The translations under genes were made by a program, and so were the position numbers. The notes under the pieces were generated by a model. It made no database searches. It was not told the origin of the DNA and was given only the letters and a program-made list of their open reading frames with translations. This document shows, piece after piece, positions 49,631 to 60,510 of a stretch of DNA of 64,000 nt (positions within the stretch are counted from its first letter, which is position 1; each line of letters begins with the position of its first letter). Source of the DNA: Sodalis sp. Psp (lineage in GTDB: Bacteria; Pseudomonadota; Gammaproteobacteria; Enterobacterales; Enterobacteriaceae); the NCBI GenBank assembly GCA_024648745.1, contig JAHCVB010000001.1:248001-312000 (forward strand), in the 5' to 3' direction.

Positions 49631-50047
49631 CTATTGCAGCGCAACGGCCTGTGCGCGGATACCATGCACCATGGCTTCTAGCCCCTGCGATCGAGACGGG
49701 GTCAAATATTGGGTGAGCGCTAGCGCATTAAAGAAAGGACGCACGTCTAGTGCGCATATTTCTTCCAGAGTCAAGCCTTGATAGAGGATGAATACCATGG
49801 CAATAAGCCCCTTAACAATGACAGCATCGCTATCACCGTACAGCTGGACATCACCATTCTCATCGACTATCATTATAATCCAGACCTGGCTCTGGCAGCC
49901 AGAGACAAGATGGTCAGGAGTACGCATGTCCGTCAGCAGTGGCGGCAAATGATCGCCTAGTTCAATTATATAGAGATATTTCTCCTCCCAATTGTTGCAT
50001 CGGGAAAAATTATGTAGCAATTTATCCTTATCAGGCAGATTTGCCAT
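49631..50047 (-). CDS. sufE: Cysteine desulfuration protein SufE
   Basis: Accepts persulfide sulfur from SufS and passes it to the SufBCD scaffold. It has 138 residues, the E. coli length. The acceptor cysteine is in [13 protein letters not shown] at about 51. [22 protein letters not shown] and [15 protein letters not shown] fit the family. It is the last gene of the minus-strand sufABCDSE operon, 28 bp after sufS. It is intact. Confidence 0.96.
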   Translation of the reverse strand: MANLPDKDKLLHNFSRCNNWEEKYLYIIELGDHLPPLLTDMRTPDHLVSGCQSQVWIIMIVDENGDVQLYGDSDAVIVKGLIAMVFILYQGLTLEEICALDVRPFFNALALTQYLTPSRSQGLEAMVHGIRAQAVALQ

Positions 50048-50075
50048 GATAACTTACTCCTTAATATTGTAACTA

Positions 50076-51299
50076 TTAACCTAGCAGACGCTGCACCCGC
50101 AGCAAACCAGTCACTAGCCGATCTATATCGTCATGATTAGTATACATCGCCAGAGATGCACGACACATACTTGGCACCTGGAAATAGTTCATCAGCGGCA
50201 TTGCACAATGGTGACCGGTACGGATAGCAATGCCGTATTGATCAAGAAAACTCCCTACATCATAGGCATGATGCTGACCTAAATTGAAAGCGATAACACC
50301 GATTCGGCTGTCCGGGCCGTAAAGCTCTAGATTAGGTACCTGCTGCAAGACTTCTAGTGCATAGCTCATTAGCTCGCGCTCATACACTTGAATGTTGTCC
50401 AGTCCTATTTGCTCGACATAGTCAATGGAGGCGCCAAGCCCCATCATACCAACAGTGTGCGGTGATCCCGCCTCAAAACGCCAGGGAATATCGTTAAAAG
50501 TAGTCCCTTCGTTTAAGCTAACAGTGCGAATCATCGACCCCCCCCCTTCCCACGGCGGCATGCTGTCTAACAGCTCTTTTTTGCCGTAGAGAATACCAAT
50601 GCCGGATGGGCCATAAATTTTATGCCCTGAAAAGACATAGAAATCACAATTCAGCGCCTGCACATCTACCTTTTGATGCATCACGCTCTGCGCGCCATCG
50701 ACTAGCACGACCGCGTCGCTGACAGCACGAACTTTAGCGATAAGCGTCTGCAGCGGATTGATCGTACCCAACACATTAGATACTTGCGTTACGGCGAACA
50801 GCTGAGTGTGCTCATTTATAAGTGATGGTAACTGTGATACATCTAACGTTCCATCCGGCAGAAGAGGAATATATCGCAGTGTCAGTTGTTTTTCCTTCGC
50901 TAACATCTGCCAAGGGACAATATTGGCGTGATGCTCCATCTCAGTGATGAGAATATTATCACCAGGATGTAGAAAATGCCGTCCCCAACTATTGGCGACC
51001 AGGTTGATTCCTTCGGTGGTGCCTTTGGTAAAAATAATCTCTTCTGCTGAGGCGGCGTTGATAAAACGCGCCACCTTGGCTCGCACATTCTCCATGCGGA
51101 TGGTAGCTTCACTACTCAAAGTATGAATGCCACGGTGCACCGCAGCGTATCCCTGGCGATAATAGTCACTTTCATAATCGATGACAGCATTGGGTTTTTG
51201 AGCACTTGCCGCGCTATCGAGATAAGTCAATGGCCAGCTGTTTACCTTTCGCGCTAAAATCGGAAAATCAGACCGGACTTGCACAATGGGATAAGTCAT
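50076..51299 (-). CDS. sufS: Cysteine desulfurase SufS
   Basis: PLP enzyme that takes sulfur from cysteine for Fe-S assembly. It has 407 residues, against 406 in E. coli. [24 protein letters not shown], the PLP lysine in [13 protein letters not shown] (about 226) and the catalytic cysteine in RTGHHCAMP (about 364) are present. A tract of nine C (50538-50546; nine G in the coding strand) encodes part of [10 protein letters not shown]. It is in frame as given, but is a slippage-prone site and a place to check for sequencing error. The gene overlaps sufD by 4 bp. Confidence 0.96.
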   Translation of the reverse strand: MTYPIVQVRSDFPILARKVNSWPLTYLDSAASAQKPNAVIDYESDYYRQGYAAVHRGIHTLSSEATIRMENVRAKVARFINAASAEEIIFTKGTTEGINLVANSWGRHFLHPGDNILITEMEHHANIVPWQMLAKEKQLTLRYIPLLPDGTLDVSQLPSLINEHTQLFAVTQVSNVLGTINPLQTLIAKVRAVSDAVVLVDGAQSVMHQKVDVQALNCDFYVFSGHKIYGPSGIGILYGKKELLDSMPPWEGGGSMIRTVSLNEGTTFNDIPWRFEAGSPHTVGMMGLGASIDYVEQIGLDNIQVYERELMSYALEVLQQVPNLELYGPDSRIGVIAFNLGQHHAYDVGSFLDQYGIAIRTGHHCAMPLMNYFQVPSMCRASLAMYTNHDDIDRLVTGLLRVQRLLG

Positions 51300-52582
51300 G
51301 CCACCACTCCATGTAAAGCTTCTGCGATACGCTTCAGCACAGTGTCGCGTACCGTGTCATGTTTAATCGCCTCTGTTACTTCCGCGGCAAAAGCATAGAT
51401 AATCATCTGCTGCGCATCCGCGCGAGTAATGCCACGCGAACACAAATAGAACATCTGTTCCTCGTCAATACAACCGACAGTGGCGCCATGGCTACATTTT
51501 ACGTCATCAGCGTAAATTTCCAATTGTGGCTTGGTATCCACTTCCGCCAGCCGATCTAGCAGCAGGTTATTGTTTGTCATCTTACCATCGGTCTTGAACG
51601 CATGCTTAGCCACTTTAATCAGACCATTGAACACACCCTTACCGCAATCACGAGAGATAACTTTGTGCAGTTGGCGGCTCAGGCAATAGCCTTTGTTATG
51701 CTCAAGATAAGTACGGGTATCGCTAATATCCTGTCCCGATGGCAGCAGTAAACTATTGATGGATAAATCTGAGCCTTCACCGTTCAACTGCACGCTGGTT
51801 TGGTGCCGAGTTAGTCCAGCTCCAAGAATAAATGTGCTAATGCGCACCATAGCGTCGCAGCCGATACTGACATCGTTATGGCCGAAATGGTAGCTGGCGC
51901 GGCTTTCAAAGGCCAGTTTGATATGACTCAGATAGGTATTATCTCCCACGGCAATAGAGGTACGTGCACCACTGAAATGCGCCTGCTGATCCACACTAAC
52001 GAAATGTTCAATCACCTGCCCCTGCGCACCTGTCTCAATGTTGATGTGGTGACGATAGTGCAGTGTGCTTAGCGTTTCTTTATCCTTGCAACCCTGACTG
52101 ATGTGCAGTAGATAAAGTGGCCTGGATGATACTTTTCCCGCCGGCAAACGGATGCGAGTAGTTTCCTGACTCAGACTTTCCATCAGGTGTAAAAACACCT
52201 CCGGCTGAATAGGGGCAGGTAGCGGCTGACATGCAGGGCCTTGTTCCACCTCGATACGCCATAGATCTGTGTTACTATCGCTCAGCGATGGAGTAAAGCG
52301 GCCATCGACAAAAACTAGACGGCAAGCATCCAGTTCTATACTGAGGGCGTCACGATCAGCCTCTGTCACCATGCGGCTAGTAGCCGGCGCAAAGCGATGT
52401 GCCAGTAACTCTTCCAGCGGGGTGTATTTCCAGTGTTCATGCTTGCAGGTAGGCAGCCCTAGACGTTCAACACCCCGCCAGTGAGCGTAAGCCTGCGCGG
52501 AACGCGCGGCGCTCTGCTCGACGAATAACTGATACCACTGCGTCAACGCGCTGGCATTACTTTTATTCGGTAAGCCAGCCAT
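51296..52582 (-). CDS. sufD: Fe-S scaffold protein SufD
   Basis: Partner of SufB in the SufBC2D scaffold. The frame opens at 52597, but ATG 52582 ([17 protein letters not shown]) is the family start, giving 428 residues against 423 in E. coli. The N-terminal helical part has [16 protein letters not shown]. The beta-helix region ends with [31 protein letters not shown], which includes the conserved C and H, and [19 protein letters not shown]. It overlaps the end of sufC by 20 bp. It is intact. Confidence 0.96.
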   Translation of the reverse strand: MAGLPNKSNASALTQWYQLFVEQSAARSAQAYAHWRGVERLGLPTCKHEHWKYTPLEELLAHRFAPATSRMVTEADRDALSIELDACRLVFVDGRFTPSLSDSNTDLWRIEVEQGPACQPLPAPIQPEVFLHLMESLSQETTRIRLPAGKVSSRPLYLLHISQGCKDKETLSTLHYRHHINIETGAQGQVIEHFVSVDQQAHFSGARTSIAVGDNTYLSHIKLAFESRASYHFGHNDVSIGCDAMVRISTFILGAGLTRHQTSVQLNGEGSDLSINSLLLPSGQDISDTRTYLEHNKGYCLSRQLHKVISRDCGKGVFNGLIKVAKHAFKTDGKMTNNNLLLDRLAEVDTKPQLEIYADDVKCSHGATVGCIDEEQMFYLCSRGITRADAQQMIIYAFAAEVTEAIKHDTVRDTVLKRIAEALHGVVA

Positions 52583-53303
52583 AACCTTGCTCCTCAAGTT
52601 GTTTTACCAGGGAAAAATTCCCGGATTTCATAATACGGCCTTGGTACAGCACATGAATGCGATTAGGTTTGATATAGTCCAGAATACGCTGATAGTGCGT
52701 GATAATGATGAATGAGCGGTGCTCGTTGCGCAGCGTGTTTACGCCATGGGCAACGATTTTCAGCGCATCAATGTCTAGACCGGAGTCTGTTTCATCCAGG
52801 ATGCATAGATCCGGTTCCAGAGCCGCCATTTGTAGAATATCGTTACGCTTCTTTTCTCCGCCGGAGAAGCCGACATTCACTGATCGAGTTAGTAAATCGG
52901 TCGGCATTTTTAATAATTCAATTTTGGCTTTGATGAAATCAATAAAATCGAAACGGTCCAGTGGCAGTTGATCGCGGTATTTACGCACGGCATTCACGGC
53001 GGTTTGCAAAAAAAACTGGTTACTGACTCCCGGGATTTCTGCTGGATACTGAAATGCTATAAAGACGCCTTTTCCAGCACGTTCTTCCGGTTTTAGCGCA
53101 AGTAAATCGCTGCCCTTAAACAGAATTTCTCCCGCAGTGACCCTATAATCTTCGCGTCCGGCTAGGGTCCCAGATAGGGTACTTTTCCCGGAGCCGTTCG
53201 GACCCATGATAGCATGGACTTCTCCGGGTTTAACTTCCAGATTCAGTCCATTGAGAATGGATTTGTCTCCTACACTGACACTTAACTCTTTAATTGACAA
53301 CAT
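52563..53303 (-). CDS. sufC: Fe-S assembly ATPase SufC
   Basis: ABC-type ATPase of the SufBC2D complex. It has 246 residues, against 248 in E. coli. Walker A is in MGPNGSGKSTLSGTLAG (about 33-49), with the Q-loop FQYPAEIPGVSN and signature SVNVGFSGGEKKRNDILQMA. Walker B is LCILDETDSGLDIDAL, followed by the H-loop THYQRILDYI. It is in the minus-strand operon between sufB and sufD. It is intact. Confidence 0.97.
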   Translation of the reverse strand: MLSIKELSVSVGDKSILNGLNLEVKPGEVHAIMGPNGSGKSTLSGTLAGREDYRVTAGEILFKGSDLLALKPEERAGKGVFIAFQYPAEIPGVSNQFFLQTAVNAVRKYRDQLPLDRFDFIDFIKAKIELLKMPTDLLTRSVNVGFSGGEKKRNDILQMAALEPDLCILDETDSGLDIDALKIVAHGVNTLRNEHRSFIIITHYQRILDYIKPNRIHVLYQGRIMKSGNFSLVKQLEEQGYGWLTE

Positions 53304-53359
53304 TTTTCATTATTTTCCTTACACCATGCCCGTTGACTCTATCCAGGCCAAACACGGTC

Positions 53360-54847
53360 TTAGCCCACGCTGTGTTCAAGATTGATAGCCAGTAATTTCT
53401 GAGCTTCTGCGGCAAATTCCAGCGGCAACTCAGAGAATACCTCTTTGCAAAATCCGTTGATGATCATGGAAATCGCATCGTCCTTGCTGATGCCACGTTG
53501 AAAACAGTAGAAAAGTTGCTCTTCGCCGATGCGTGAAGTGGTAGCCTCATGCTCCAGCTGGGAAGTATTATTGCGCGCTTCCACATACGGAAAGGTGTGG
53601 GCGCCGCATTCGCTGCCGATCAACATTGAGTCGCATTGAGTATAATTGCGCGCATTAGTAGCGGTAGGCATAATTTTTACTAGCCCGCGGTAGGTATTTT
53701 CACTTTGCCCGGCGGAAATTCCCTTCGAGATAATGGTCGAACGGGTATTCTTGCCGATATGAATCATTTTAGTTCCGGTATCCGCTTGCTGACGACCGTT
53801 AGTCAGAGCTACCGAGAAGAATTCTCCGATCGAATTGTCGCCGCGCAGAATCACGCTCGGGTATTTCCAGGTGATGGCCGAACCTGTCTCGGACTGTGTC
53901 CAGGACATTTTCGCGTTGTCACCGGCGCATAACGCACGTTTGGTGACGAAGTTGAGAATGCCGCTTTCAGCTTCTCTACCAGCGAACCAATTTTGCACTG
54001 TGGAATATTTTACTTCGGCATCTTTCAGTATGATGACTTCTACCACCGCCGCGTGCAGTTGATGGTTATCGCGTGCTGGCGCCGAGCAACCCTCTATATA
54101 GCTGACATAACTGCCCTCATCAGCAATGAGGATGGTACGCTCAAATTGGCCTGTTTTAGCGGCGTTGATTCGGAAATACGTTGACAGTTCCATTGGACAA
54201 CGCATGCCCTTTGGCACATAAACGAAAGTGCCATCAGAGGCTACCGCTGAGTTGAGCGCCGCAAAAAAATTATCGTTAGTAGGCACAACACTACCTAGGT
54301 ACTGACGTACCAGTTTCGGGTGTTCATGGATCGCTTTGCCGAAGGAGCAAAATATAATACCATTCTGAGCTAGTTTATCACGATAAGTGGTGGATACCGA
54401 CACGGAATCGAAAATCGCATCTACCGCCACATCGCTGCCTTCGCGCACTGGTACGCCTAATTGATTAAATGTTTGCTCTACTTCATTAGTTAGGTAATCT
54501 TTCTCCCCCTTGGGGTTGGGCTGCGATCTTTCGCAGATATCATCGCAGACTTTGCACGACGGAGCGGAATAATAGCTGTAAGCGTTGTAATTAAGCGTCT
54601 TATAGTTGGCTTTTAACCAATGTGGCTCTTCCATTTCAAGCCAGGCATGATAAGCGTCCAGCCGAAATTTCAGCATCCACTCCGGTTCACCGCGTTTCGC
54701 CGAAATAGTACGTACTACATCTTCGCTGATACCATGCGCCAGTTCTTCTGTTGCCAGTTGGGTAAAGAAGCCTTCTTTATAATATCTTTCTTTCACCCAG
54801 GGTTGGGTCTTGCTGATCGCCTCAGGGTCGGTATTGCTTCGTGCCAT
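53360..54847 (-). CDS. sufB: Fe-S scaffold protein SufB
   Basis: Main scaffold subunit on which the nascent cluster is built. It has 495 residues, the E. coli length. Notable parts are [28 protein letters not shown]-like [38 protein letters not shown], and the C-terminal [21 protein letters not shown] with conserved cysteines. The last part, [23 protein letters not shown], is shared with SufD. It follows sufA by 13 bp. It is intact. Confidence 0.97.
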   Translation of the reverse strand: MARSNTDPEAISKTQPWVKERYYKEGFFTQLATEELAHGISEDVVRTISAKRGEPEWMLKFRLDAYHAWLEMEEPHWLKANYKTLNYNAYSYYSAPSCKVCDDICERSQPNPKGEKDYLTNEVEQTFNQLGVPVREGSDVAVDAIFDSVSVSTTYRDKLAQNGIIFCSFGKAIHEHPKLVRQYLGSVVPTNDNFFAALNSAVASDGTFVYVPKGMRCPMELSTYFRINAAKTGQFERTILIADEGSYVSYIEGCSAPARDNHQLHAAVVEVIILKDAEVKYSTVQNWFAGREAESGILNFVTKRALCAGDNAKMSWTQSETGSAITWKYPSVILRGDNSIGEFFSVALTNGRQQADTGTKMIHIGKNTRSTIISKGISAGQSENTYRGLVKIMPTATNARNYTQCDSMLIGSECGAHTFPYVEARNNTSQLEHEATTSRIGEEQLFYCFQRGISKDDAISMIINGFCKEVFSELPLEFAAEAQKLLAINLEHSVG

Positions 54848-54860
54848 AATAATTTATCAC

Positions 54861-55235
54861 TCACAAGCCAAAACTTTCGCCGCACCCGCAGGTGTGCTGA
54901 GCTTTGGGATTATTGAATTTGAATAAGTGGTTTAGGCCTTCCTGTACATAGTCCAGTTCGGTACCGTCTATAAAAGGCATAGTCTGCAATGAGACATAAA
55001 GTCTGGCGCCATCATGTTCATAAACTAGATCGTTGTCCTCAAACTGAGTGGCTTTTCCTATCACATAACCAAAGCCAGCGCAGCCCGATTGTTTCACGGT
55101 AAGCCGTAAGCCCAGCATGCTGGAATCTTCTTCTACCAGACGGTGGATTTGCTGGGCAGCCGAATTGGTGAGTGTCAAGCCACGCCAGATATTCTCTTCA
55201 AAAGAAGAGGTTTCAACCTTATTATCTACTTGCAT
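54861..55235 (-). CDS. sufA: A-type Fe-S carrier SufA
   Basis: Carries Fe-S clusters from SufBCD to target proteins. It has 124 residues, against 122 in E. coli. The three ligand cysteines are visible: one in VKQSGCAGFGY and two in HTCGCGESF. GLRLTVKQSG and DGTELDYVQEGLN fit the HesB/IscA family. It is the first gene of the suf operon. The 160 bp upstream are AT-rich and must hold the promoter; I could not identify IscR, Fur or OxyR sites with confidence. Confidence 0.96.
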   Translation of the reverse strand: MQVDNKVETSSFEENIWRGLTLTNSAAQQIHRLVEEDSSMLGLRLTVKQSGCAGFGYVIGKATQFEDNDLVYEHDGARLYVSLQTMPFIDGTELDYVQEGLNHLFKFNNPKAQHTCGCGESFGL

Positions 55236-55398
55236 CAGGTTTACCTCTTAATGTTATAGGTGATAATTAGAAAATTTGCCTAATATTATCTCTAACCTTA
55301 GCCTTTGAGAGGCGATAAAGAGATAGACTAATTTGCGCGTAATGCATGTTTCTTATGTTAAAACTTTCTGCCCCATGACTAAAGACAATATTCATAAT

Positions 55399-55414
55399 TA
55401 AGGCTTCGTTTAAC
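55399..55414 (+). repeat. Left copy of a 16-bp inverted repeat bounding the manC inversion
   Basis: taaggcttcgtttaac, the exact reverse complement of 56202-56217. It marks the left end of the segment that carries the 5' half of manC on the minus strand. The bases beyond the 16 bp do not match the other copy. Confidence 0.9.
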
Positions 55415-56149
55415 TATAATAGTGTCGATATTCAACTGCGGGCGTGAGTTTTAAGATACTCCACAACTTTTGTGACGTCCTGTGCTTTATCTTTAGCTGA
55501 TAGGATATCCGGACGGTACTTTCCAAGCTCGCTGAGATATTTTTGGGCACGGAACAAAAATATGCCTCTGTTCCAGTAATATGCACCACTGGAGATGTAA
55601 CTCTCAGCAATGACACTGTCCGGTTTCTCTACAAACTGGTGCACCTGAAATACTGTGTTATTATCCTGAGCCACTCTGCGCTGAAAATAGCCGTATCCCC
55701 GTTTCTGATACGGTGGGCACGATACCGAACGTCACCAGATTTCCTGAGAATAAGATATCACCTGTCGGATGGTGTGATGAAACGCCACCTGATCTTAAAT
55801 GATGTGATCGGCAGCTAGAATCAGCAACAGCGGATCAGCACCGTTGCTGACGACGATTGCGTTCAGTTATAGCCAAGGCAACGGCTGGCTCAGTATTACG
55901 CCCACTGGCTCTAGAATAATGGTTTGTGACAGTCCATCACTTGCCGTAGCTGTTCTGTCACTAGAAAACGGTGTTCCTCATTGCAAATTACCAGCGGTTG
56001 ACAAGTATTGAGTCCTTCCAGACGTAACACTATTTCCTGTAGCATAGAGTGATCACTGTGCAATGTTAGGAAGTGTTTGGGTAAAGTTCACGTGACATCG
56101 GCCACAGGCGGCTGCCGGCTCCACCGACCATAATTACAGGAAGCAGCAT
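55415..56149 (-). pseudogene. manC: manC pseudogene, 5' half (inverted)
   Basis: Mannose-1-phosphate guanylyltransferase makes GDP-mannose. The minus-strand ATG at 56149 opens MLLPVIMVGGAGSRLWPMSR, the nucleotidyltransferase signature. YPKHFL, HSMLQEIVLRLEGL and VICNEEHRFLV follow, then a stop near 55912. The frame then shifts to EPVGRNTEPAVALAI and later to FQVHQFVEKPD, YYWNRGIFLFRA and KYRPDIL. After KYRPDIL the text jumps to QDVTKVVEYLKTHARS, so an internal deletion removed about 100 codons. The final frame ends LTPAVEYRHYYS at the inverted repeat. The 3' half is on the other strand from 56202. It is a clear pseudogene. Confidence 0.88.
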
Positions 56150-56201
56150 ATTATTCCTTGTACAAGACCAGTACACCGCAAGGAGACATAACGATATCCA
56201 C

Positions 56202-56217
56202 GTTAAACGAAGCCTTA
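56202..56217 (+). repeat. Right copy of the 16-bp inverted repeat
   Basis: gttaaacgaagcctta, the exact reverse complement of 55399-55414. Read as part of manC it supplies the codons between YYS and YNVNHIS once the inversion is undone. Confidence 0.9.
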
Positions 56218-56475
56218 TAACGTTAACCACATCTCCGTTAAGCTTGGGGAGTATACTTCAATGCACTACCCCGCCGCATGGGATAGTGGGTTGTTCTGTC
56301 CGCACAGTACGGGTGACGGTCAAAAGAAAGTTTTCTACTAATCCAAAATCAGTAGATATTTATTCCGTCCGAGTCATTGGACAAGTTGAATTAAAAAACC
56401 CAGGTCAAACCTCTCATTCCTCTGGAACTGTTGGAGATTCAGTGTTGTCTATCTTGGTGAAAATGTACTTGCCGG
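56218..56475 (+). pseudogene. manC: manC pseudogene, 3' half (C-terminal cupin domain)
   Basis: In shifting plus-strand frames this reads YNVNHISVKLGE, MHY, then WVVLS, VRVTV, PKSVDIY, LKNPG and IPLELLEIQ. These match, in order, the C-terminal cupin of ManC (YxVKxITVKPGE...QMHxHRxEHW...TVxxxxxxxxENxSVYIP...LENPGxIPLELIEVQ). At least four frame changes and internal stops are present. The exact end is uncertain. Together with the inverted 5' half it forms one broken gene. Confidence 0.75.
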
Positions 56476-56764
56476 CAGGGCTATGACGGTTGCTGCTGAT
56501 GGCAGGAAAGACAGGTGCGTTAGTCCGACTTTAAGATTATTTTTCCGTATCCCCGAGGGGTGCTTCACAAACGAACCTGATGGGAAAAGATAAGTAATAA
56601 TGCCGTAAAGTGCTGTTTGTCGAGTTGCCAATTCTCTATGTTTTCTGATTAGCGCGTCAATCTGCACATTTTCAGCTCCGAATCAGTGCGACTTAACGTC
56701 AAGTCGTGAGGCGATGCCTTACTGGTAACAGAAAATCTAGGATATTCTTACCATGCTAACTGAT

Positions 56765-57347
56765 GTTGAATGCTTTTACCTTTGCTCCGGCGTACTGACG
56801 TAGAGATTATTCACAGAGACGCTTAAGTTAATAAATATTTTTCCTGCTAACGCCAATATATTAAAGGAAATAAATTTTCCACGTATTTGCCTACCGATTA
56901 TCGTATCGGTTTGATCATTTATCAACTTTTTGATTATCTTCATTCTGTTTATGTTGTTTATGATCGCATCCAGCACCTTTCCCGGCTGGATCGTTTTACC
57001 ATCCTTCCGGTATTACTGATACAGGTGATCTTTTCTGTTGGTCTGGGGATGATCCTGGCCATAATGAATGTGTTTGTTCGTGATGTGGGCCAATTTGTCA
57101 CCATTTTGCTGCAGTTCTGACACCTACTTGTCTACGCTGTCCGGAAGCTGCCAGAATGGGCTCATGACGTGATGTATTTCAATCCAATGGCGACTTTAGT
57201 TGAGTCTCTATCAGAATGTATTGCTCTATCATTCTATGCCGGACTGGCTAGCACTGGCACTGATCACGATCGTGGCCCCTGATGTTGTTTGTCATCGGTT
57301 GGTGTCTGTTCAAACGCCATGCGGCCGACATTGTGGATGAGATTTAA
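56765..57347 (+). pseudogene. wzm: wzm pseudogene (O-antigen ABC exporter permease)
   Basis: Wzm is the membrane channel of the ABC transporter exporting polymannan O-antigen. The first recognisable reading begins at 56770, giving ECFYLCSGVLT, then a stop. LFTETLK, NANILKEINFPRICLPIIV and hydrophobic SFINFLIIFILFMLF follow. In the next frame at about 56995-57117 the text is LPVLLIQVIFSVGLGMILAIMNVFVRDVGQFVTILLQF, a typical ABC-2 permease end. It continues with NPMATLVES and RHAADIVDEI before TAA 57345-57347. The N-terminal quarter was not found. Several stops and frameshifts make it inactive. Confidence 0.8.
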
Positions 57348-58560
57348 TGACCAGAATCGAAGTTAATCAGGTCAGCAAGGCCTATAAGCATTACGCTTCA
57401 AAATGACTACGCTTGGTGGAAAAACTGGGACCGCTCCTCGGAGCGCCATACCAAAAAATGGGTGCTAAGAGATATCGCTTTTAGTGTACAAACTGGTGAA
57501 TCTATCGGAATGATCGGCATCAATGGCGCTGTGGTAAAACTCTACTGAAGCTACTTATTGGCACCACGAAGCCCACAACCGGCAATATCGCCATTCGAGG
57601 GAGCGCTGCGGTGCTACTGGAGTTAGAAATGGGATTTCATCCGATTTCACTGGTCGGCAAAATGTGTATATGTCCGGCCTGATGATGAGCTATATTGATT
57701 AACCAGTGTGCATTTAATCTAGTGGCATGCAGATGCTCGGCTTTTTCGATAGTGACCGCCTCGCGGCCGGATATTCTCATCGTAGATGAGGTGATATCGG
57801 CCGGAGATTCCCGCTTTCAAGCTAAGTGCTTTGAAGGTATAGCTGATTTTAAACAACAGGGCACATGCTATTGCTGGTTTCGCACAGTGCCGACGATATC
57901 ATCAAGCACTGCGAGACCCCGCGTTACTTTTCTTAAAAACGGTGCCTCGGCTCGATGGGTCAGCGAGAAATGTCGCCAGCCGCTATCTGACGAGCTATTC
58001 GGTAACCCCTCAGATGATATGGAGAAGGATACGACGACTGGATTATCTTTAACTAACCAAAGTGATCGCTTTGCCAGCCGCCATAGTTATCGGGCTGAAG
58101 AGTATCGTTGGAGGCAGGATGGTGCCGAAATCATCGATTTCGATATTCAGTCGAATAATAGCAAATATTACCCTTCGAACATCGACAGCAATAGCCAGGT
58201 GGATTTTTATGTCAAAGTACGATTTGAACAGGATTTCAGTAGTGTGGTGCCAGGTATGCTGATAAAGAGTCTGGAAGGGTTGTTCTTATACAGCACTAAT
58301 CTTTTATTTGCTCTCAAGGCTGAGAGCATATCTCGGCCAAGGCGGGCGAAATAAGAGTCTTTAAGTTTAGTTTTCCCCCTGAATTTCAATCAAGGCGATT
58401 ATTTGCTCTCTTGCGGTATCTCTGCCGGTAATTCTTTGGGTAAGATGGTTCCGTTAGACCGGAGGTATGACGCTATCATTCTGCACGTTAGCCGTAAGAC
58501 AAGATTCTGGGGCTTCATTGATCTGGAATCAACTTTTAAAAATCATTCTTAAATACAGAT
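57348..58560 (+). pseudogene. wzt: wzt pseudogene (O-antigen ABC exporter ATPase)
   Basis: Wzt powers polymannan export and carries a C-terminal domain that recognises the capped chain end. ATG 57348 opens MTRIEVNQVSKAYKHY, then frameshifts. LRDIAFSVQTGESIGMIGINGA follows, but a 2-bp insertion at about 57531 breaks the Walker A loop (GAGKTLLK). Later text gives AVLLELEMGFHP, RPDILIVDEVISAGDSRFQAKCFE (Walker B area) and a C-terminal domain with AEIIDFDIQSNN, SQVDFYVKVRFEQDFSSVVPGMLIKSLEGLFLY and GDYLLSCGISAG. The longest open piece, 57695-58354, is a remnant and not a gene. Confidence 0.85.
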
Positions 58561-58571
58561 CTGTGAAAACA

Positions 58572-60408
58572 ATGAATAAAAGTTTGCGGCAATTGGTATC
58601 GGAACTGCCTGAGGTATATCAGATAATTTATGGGCATCCGGAATGGCAGGATGCTTCTCGAAATTGTTATGACCGTATGGACATTCTTAGCGCTATCTAT
58701 GACCAATTGGTTGCAAAGCTTGGCCCGACCCCTGTAGGTACTGGATTTAGGTTGTGCGCAGGGATTTTTTGCTTTAGTTTAGCTGAGCACAGTGCCACCG
58801 TAAAAAGGGTAGATTTCCTGGAACAAAATATCGCTCTGTGCCATGCGTTGTCCAATGAAAACCCGCAGTTAGATGTCTCTTTAGCTACTAATCATGTTGA
58901 AGACATCATCGGCTCATTAGAACCGAGTCAGTACAATCTCGCCATGGGCTTGAGTGTGTTCTATCATATCATTTATCTTCACGGAGTTAAACAGGTGCAA
59001 AGCTGGTTGATCCGTCTCACTTGCTTACACCGAAGCTATAATCCTGGAGATCGCGCTGCGCGAGGAACCACTATATGGGCTATCGCAACCAGAAGATTCG
59101 AGAGAATTGTTGCACAGGTGTGTTTTTATCATGAAGTGGCACGTTTTAAGACTCACCTGTCCACCCATTTATCGCCATCCGTATGTGATCAGCAACCATT
59201 GGCTGCTACTCGAGGGAGTTGTGCCTTATTGGGCAAAGTGCGCGACTGGCTTTATGCCGCAACGCAGGGAGCGTATCACGGCAGCTGGCGCTATTATTTT
59301 GGCATTTGCAAAGTGATCAATTTCAATGTGTCAGACGGTCCACTGTTAGAAGCGGAAAATCGCCGCAATAAGGCCGATACAGAGAGAAGGGTGCTTCTCT
59401 CTGTACCACCACTGAGTTCCACTGCATCGGAGTTACTGGAACAAGGCATAAATGATCACGAAGGATGGCTGCTAACGGGACGGTTTCCAGGAAAATTACT
59501 ACAGGATTGGTTATTACGGAGAGACACTGAATAATGCGCGAGTGCTCGGTGCTGTGTTAGAGCAGTTAACAGCTACCATGATGACCTTCGCACATAAAAC
59601 CTGGTCAGCGATGAGAAAGAAAAGTGCATCTCATCGATTACGGCTCCATCGGTGCCGAGAAGACTGATTGTGTCTGACCGCACGATCTTTTTTTGTCATG
59701 ATGTATTTTTATCAATGAATTGTTTAATCCGCCATCAAAAATCGACCTATTACACCTTTTTGCTCTCAGCCCTTTCAATGTACCTGAGCCATTTCGCCGC
59801 TGGTTATTCGCTGCCCGGCGTCAGCCGGCGCATACTTTTAGCTCTTCGGGAGCTATTTCTGAAGCGTGAGTAACTGCCAGCCTGTGCAAACCGGGGAAAA
59901 GATATGGAACTCTAGGTAGCGGCCATGGAATCAGGTCTGCAACAACTGAAAATGCATGTACATCATATGAATATAAAGAGCTCAATCAAATATTAACAGC
60001 CTGTGCCAACAGAGTGCCAATTTATTCGCGGCCCTAAAAAATTTACAGCCTCGTACCCAGACGCTAGAATAACAACTTACTAAGCGGCTTCAGCGGCACC
60101 AGGCAATAAGATCAGGTGGGAGCCGTTCTTGACTTGCCGCTCTTGATGCCTGATGGCGCCTTATCGTCATGTAGGCCATCAATACCAGTTGCTGTGCCAC
60201 TATGGGCGTGAAAGGACGCGCTCGTCATGTTGCTAAGTGGCTGCTGCGGATAGGCTACACCCAGGTTAGTCAGCGTCTGGTACTGAAAGTATGGGTTATT
60301 AATATCCTACATAAATTCGGCTATTACCTGCAGGCTCGGCAACTTTATCACCATTTATTTCCTCTCTTTTCCTCCGAGCCTAATAAAGACACAGCAGGCA
60401 ATACATAA
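58572..60408 (+). pseudogene. wbdD: wbdD pseudogene (polymannan chain-terminating kinase/methyltransferase)
   Basis: WbdD of E. coli O8/O9a caps the polymannan chain and sets its length. ATG 58572 opens MNKSLRQLVSELPEVYQIIYGHPEWQ, closely matching WbdD. A frame open to 59534 looks gene-like, but it reads SAM motif I out of frame: the +1 frame at 58737-58770 spells VLDLGCAQGFF, and two compensating indels bracket it. The kinase part after 59300 (ENRRNKADTE, then fragments such as LRLHRCRED and FNVPEPFRRW in other frames) and the coiled-coil tail near 59940-60110 are full of stops. A C-terminal remnant reads to 60408. It is non-functional. Confidence 0.85.
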
Positions 60409-60510
60409 TGTTCAACATGCACGGTTATCAGTGCAGTTAAACAATATGGATAGTGCGCCTATCGTGGTGCGGAACATTTATCAGCAGCTGAAAAATAGGA
60501 GGTGACATCA

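Noticed and set aside
55399..56217. Insertion sequence with 16-bp terminal inverted repeats
   Set aside because: The enclosed sequence is manC, not a transposase. No target-site duplication is visible, and the repeat itself is part of the manC reading frame after un-inversion.
57695..58354. A 219-residue gene of its own
   Set aside because: It is the C-terminal part of wzt read after frameshifts; the Walker B region and the O-antigen-binding domain are recognisable and belong to the same pseudogene.
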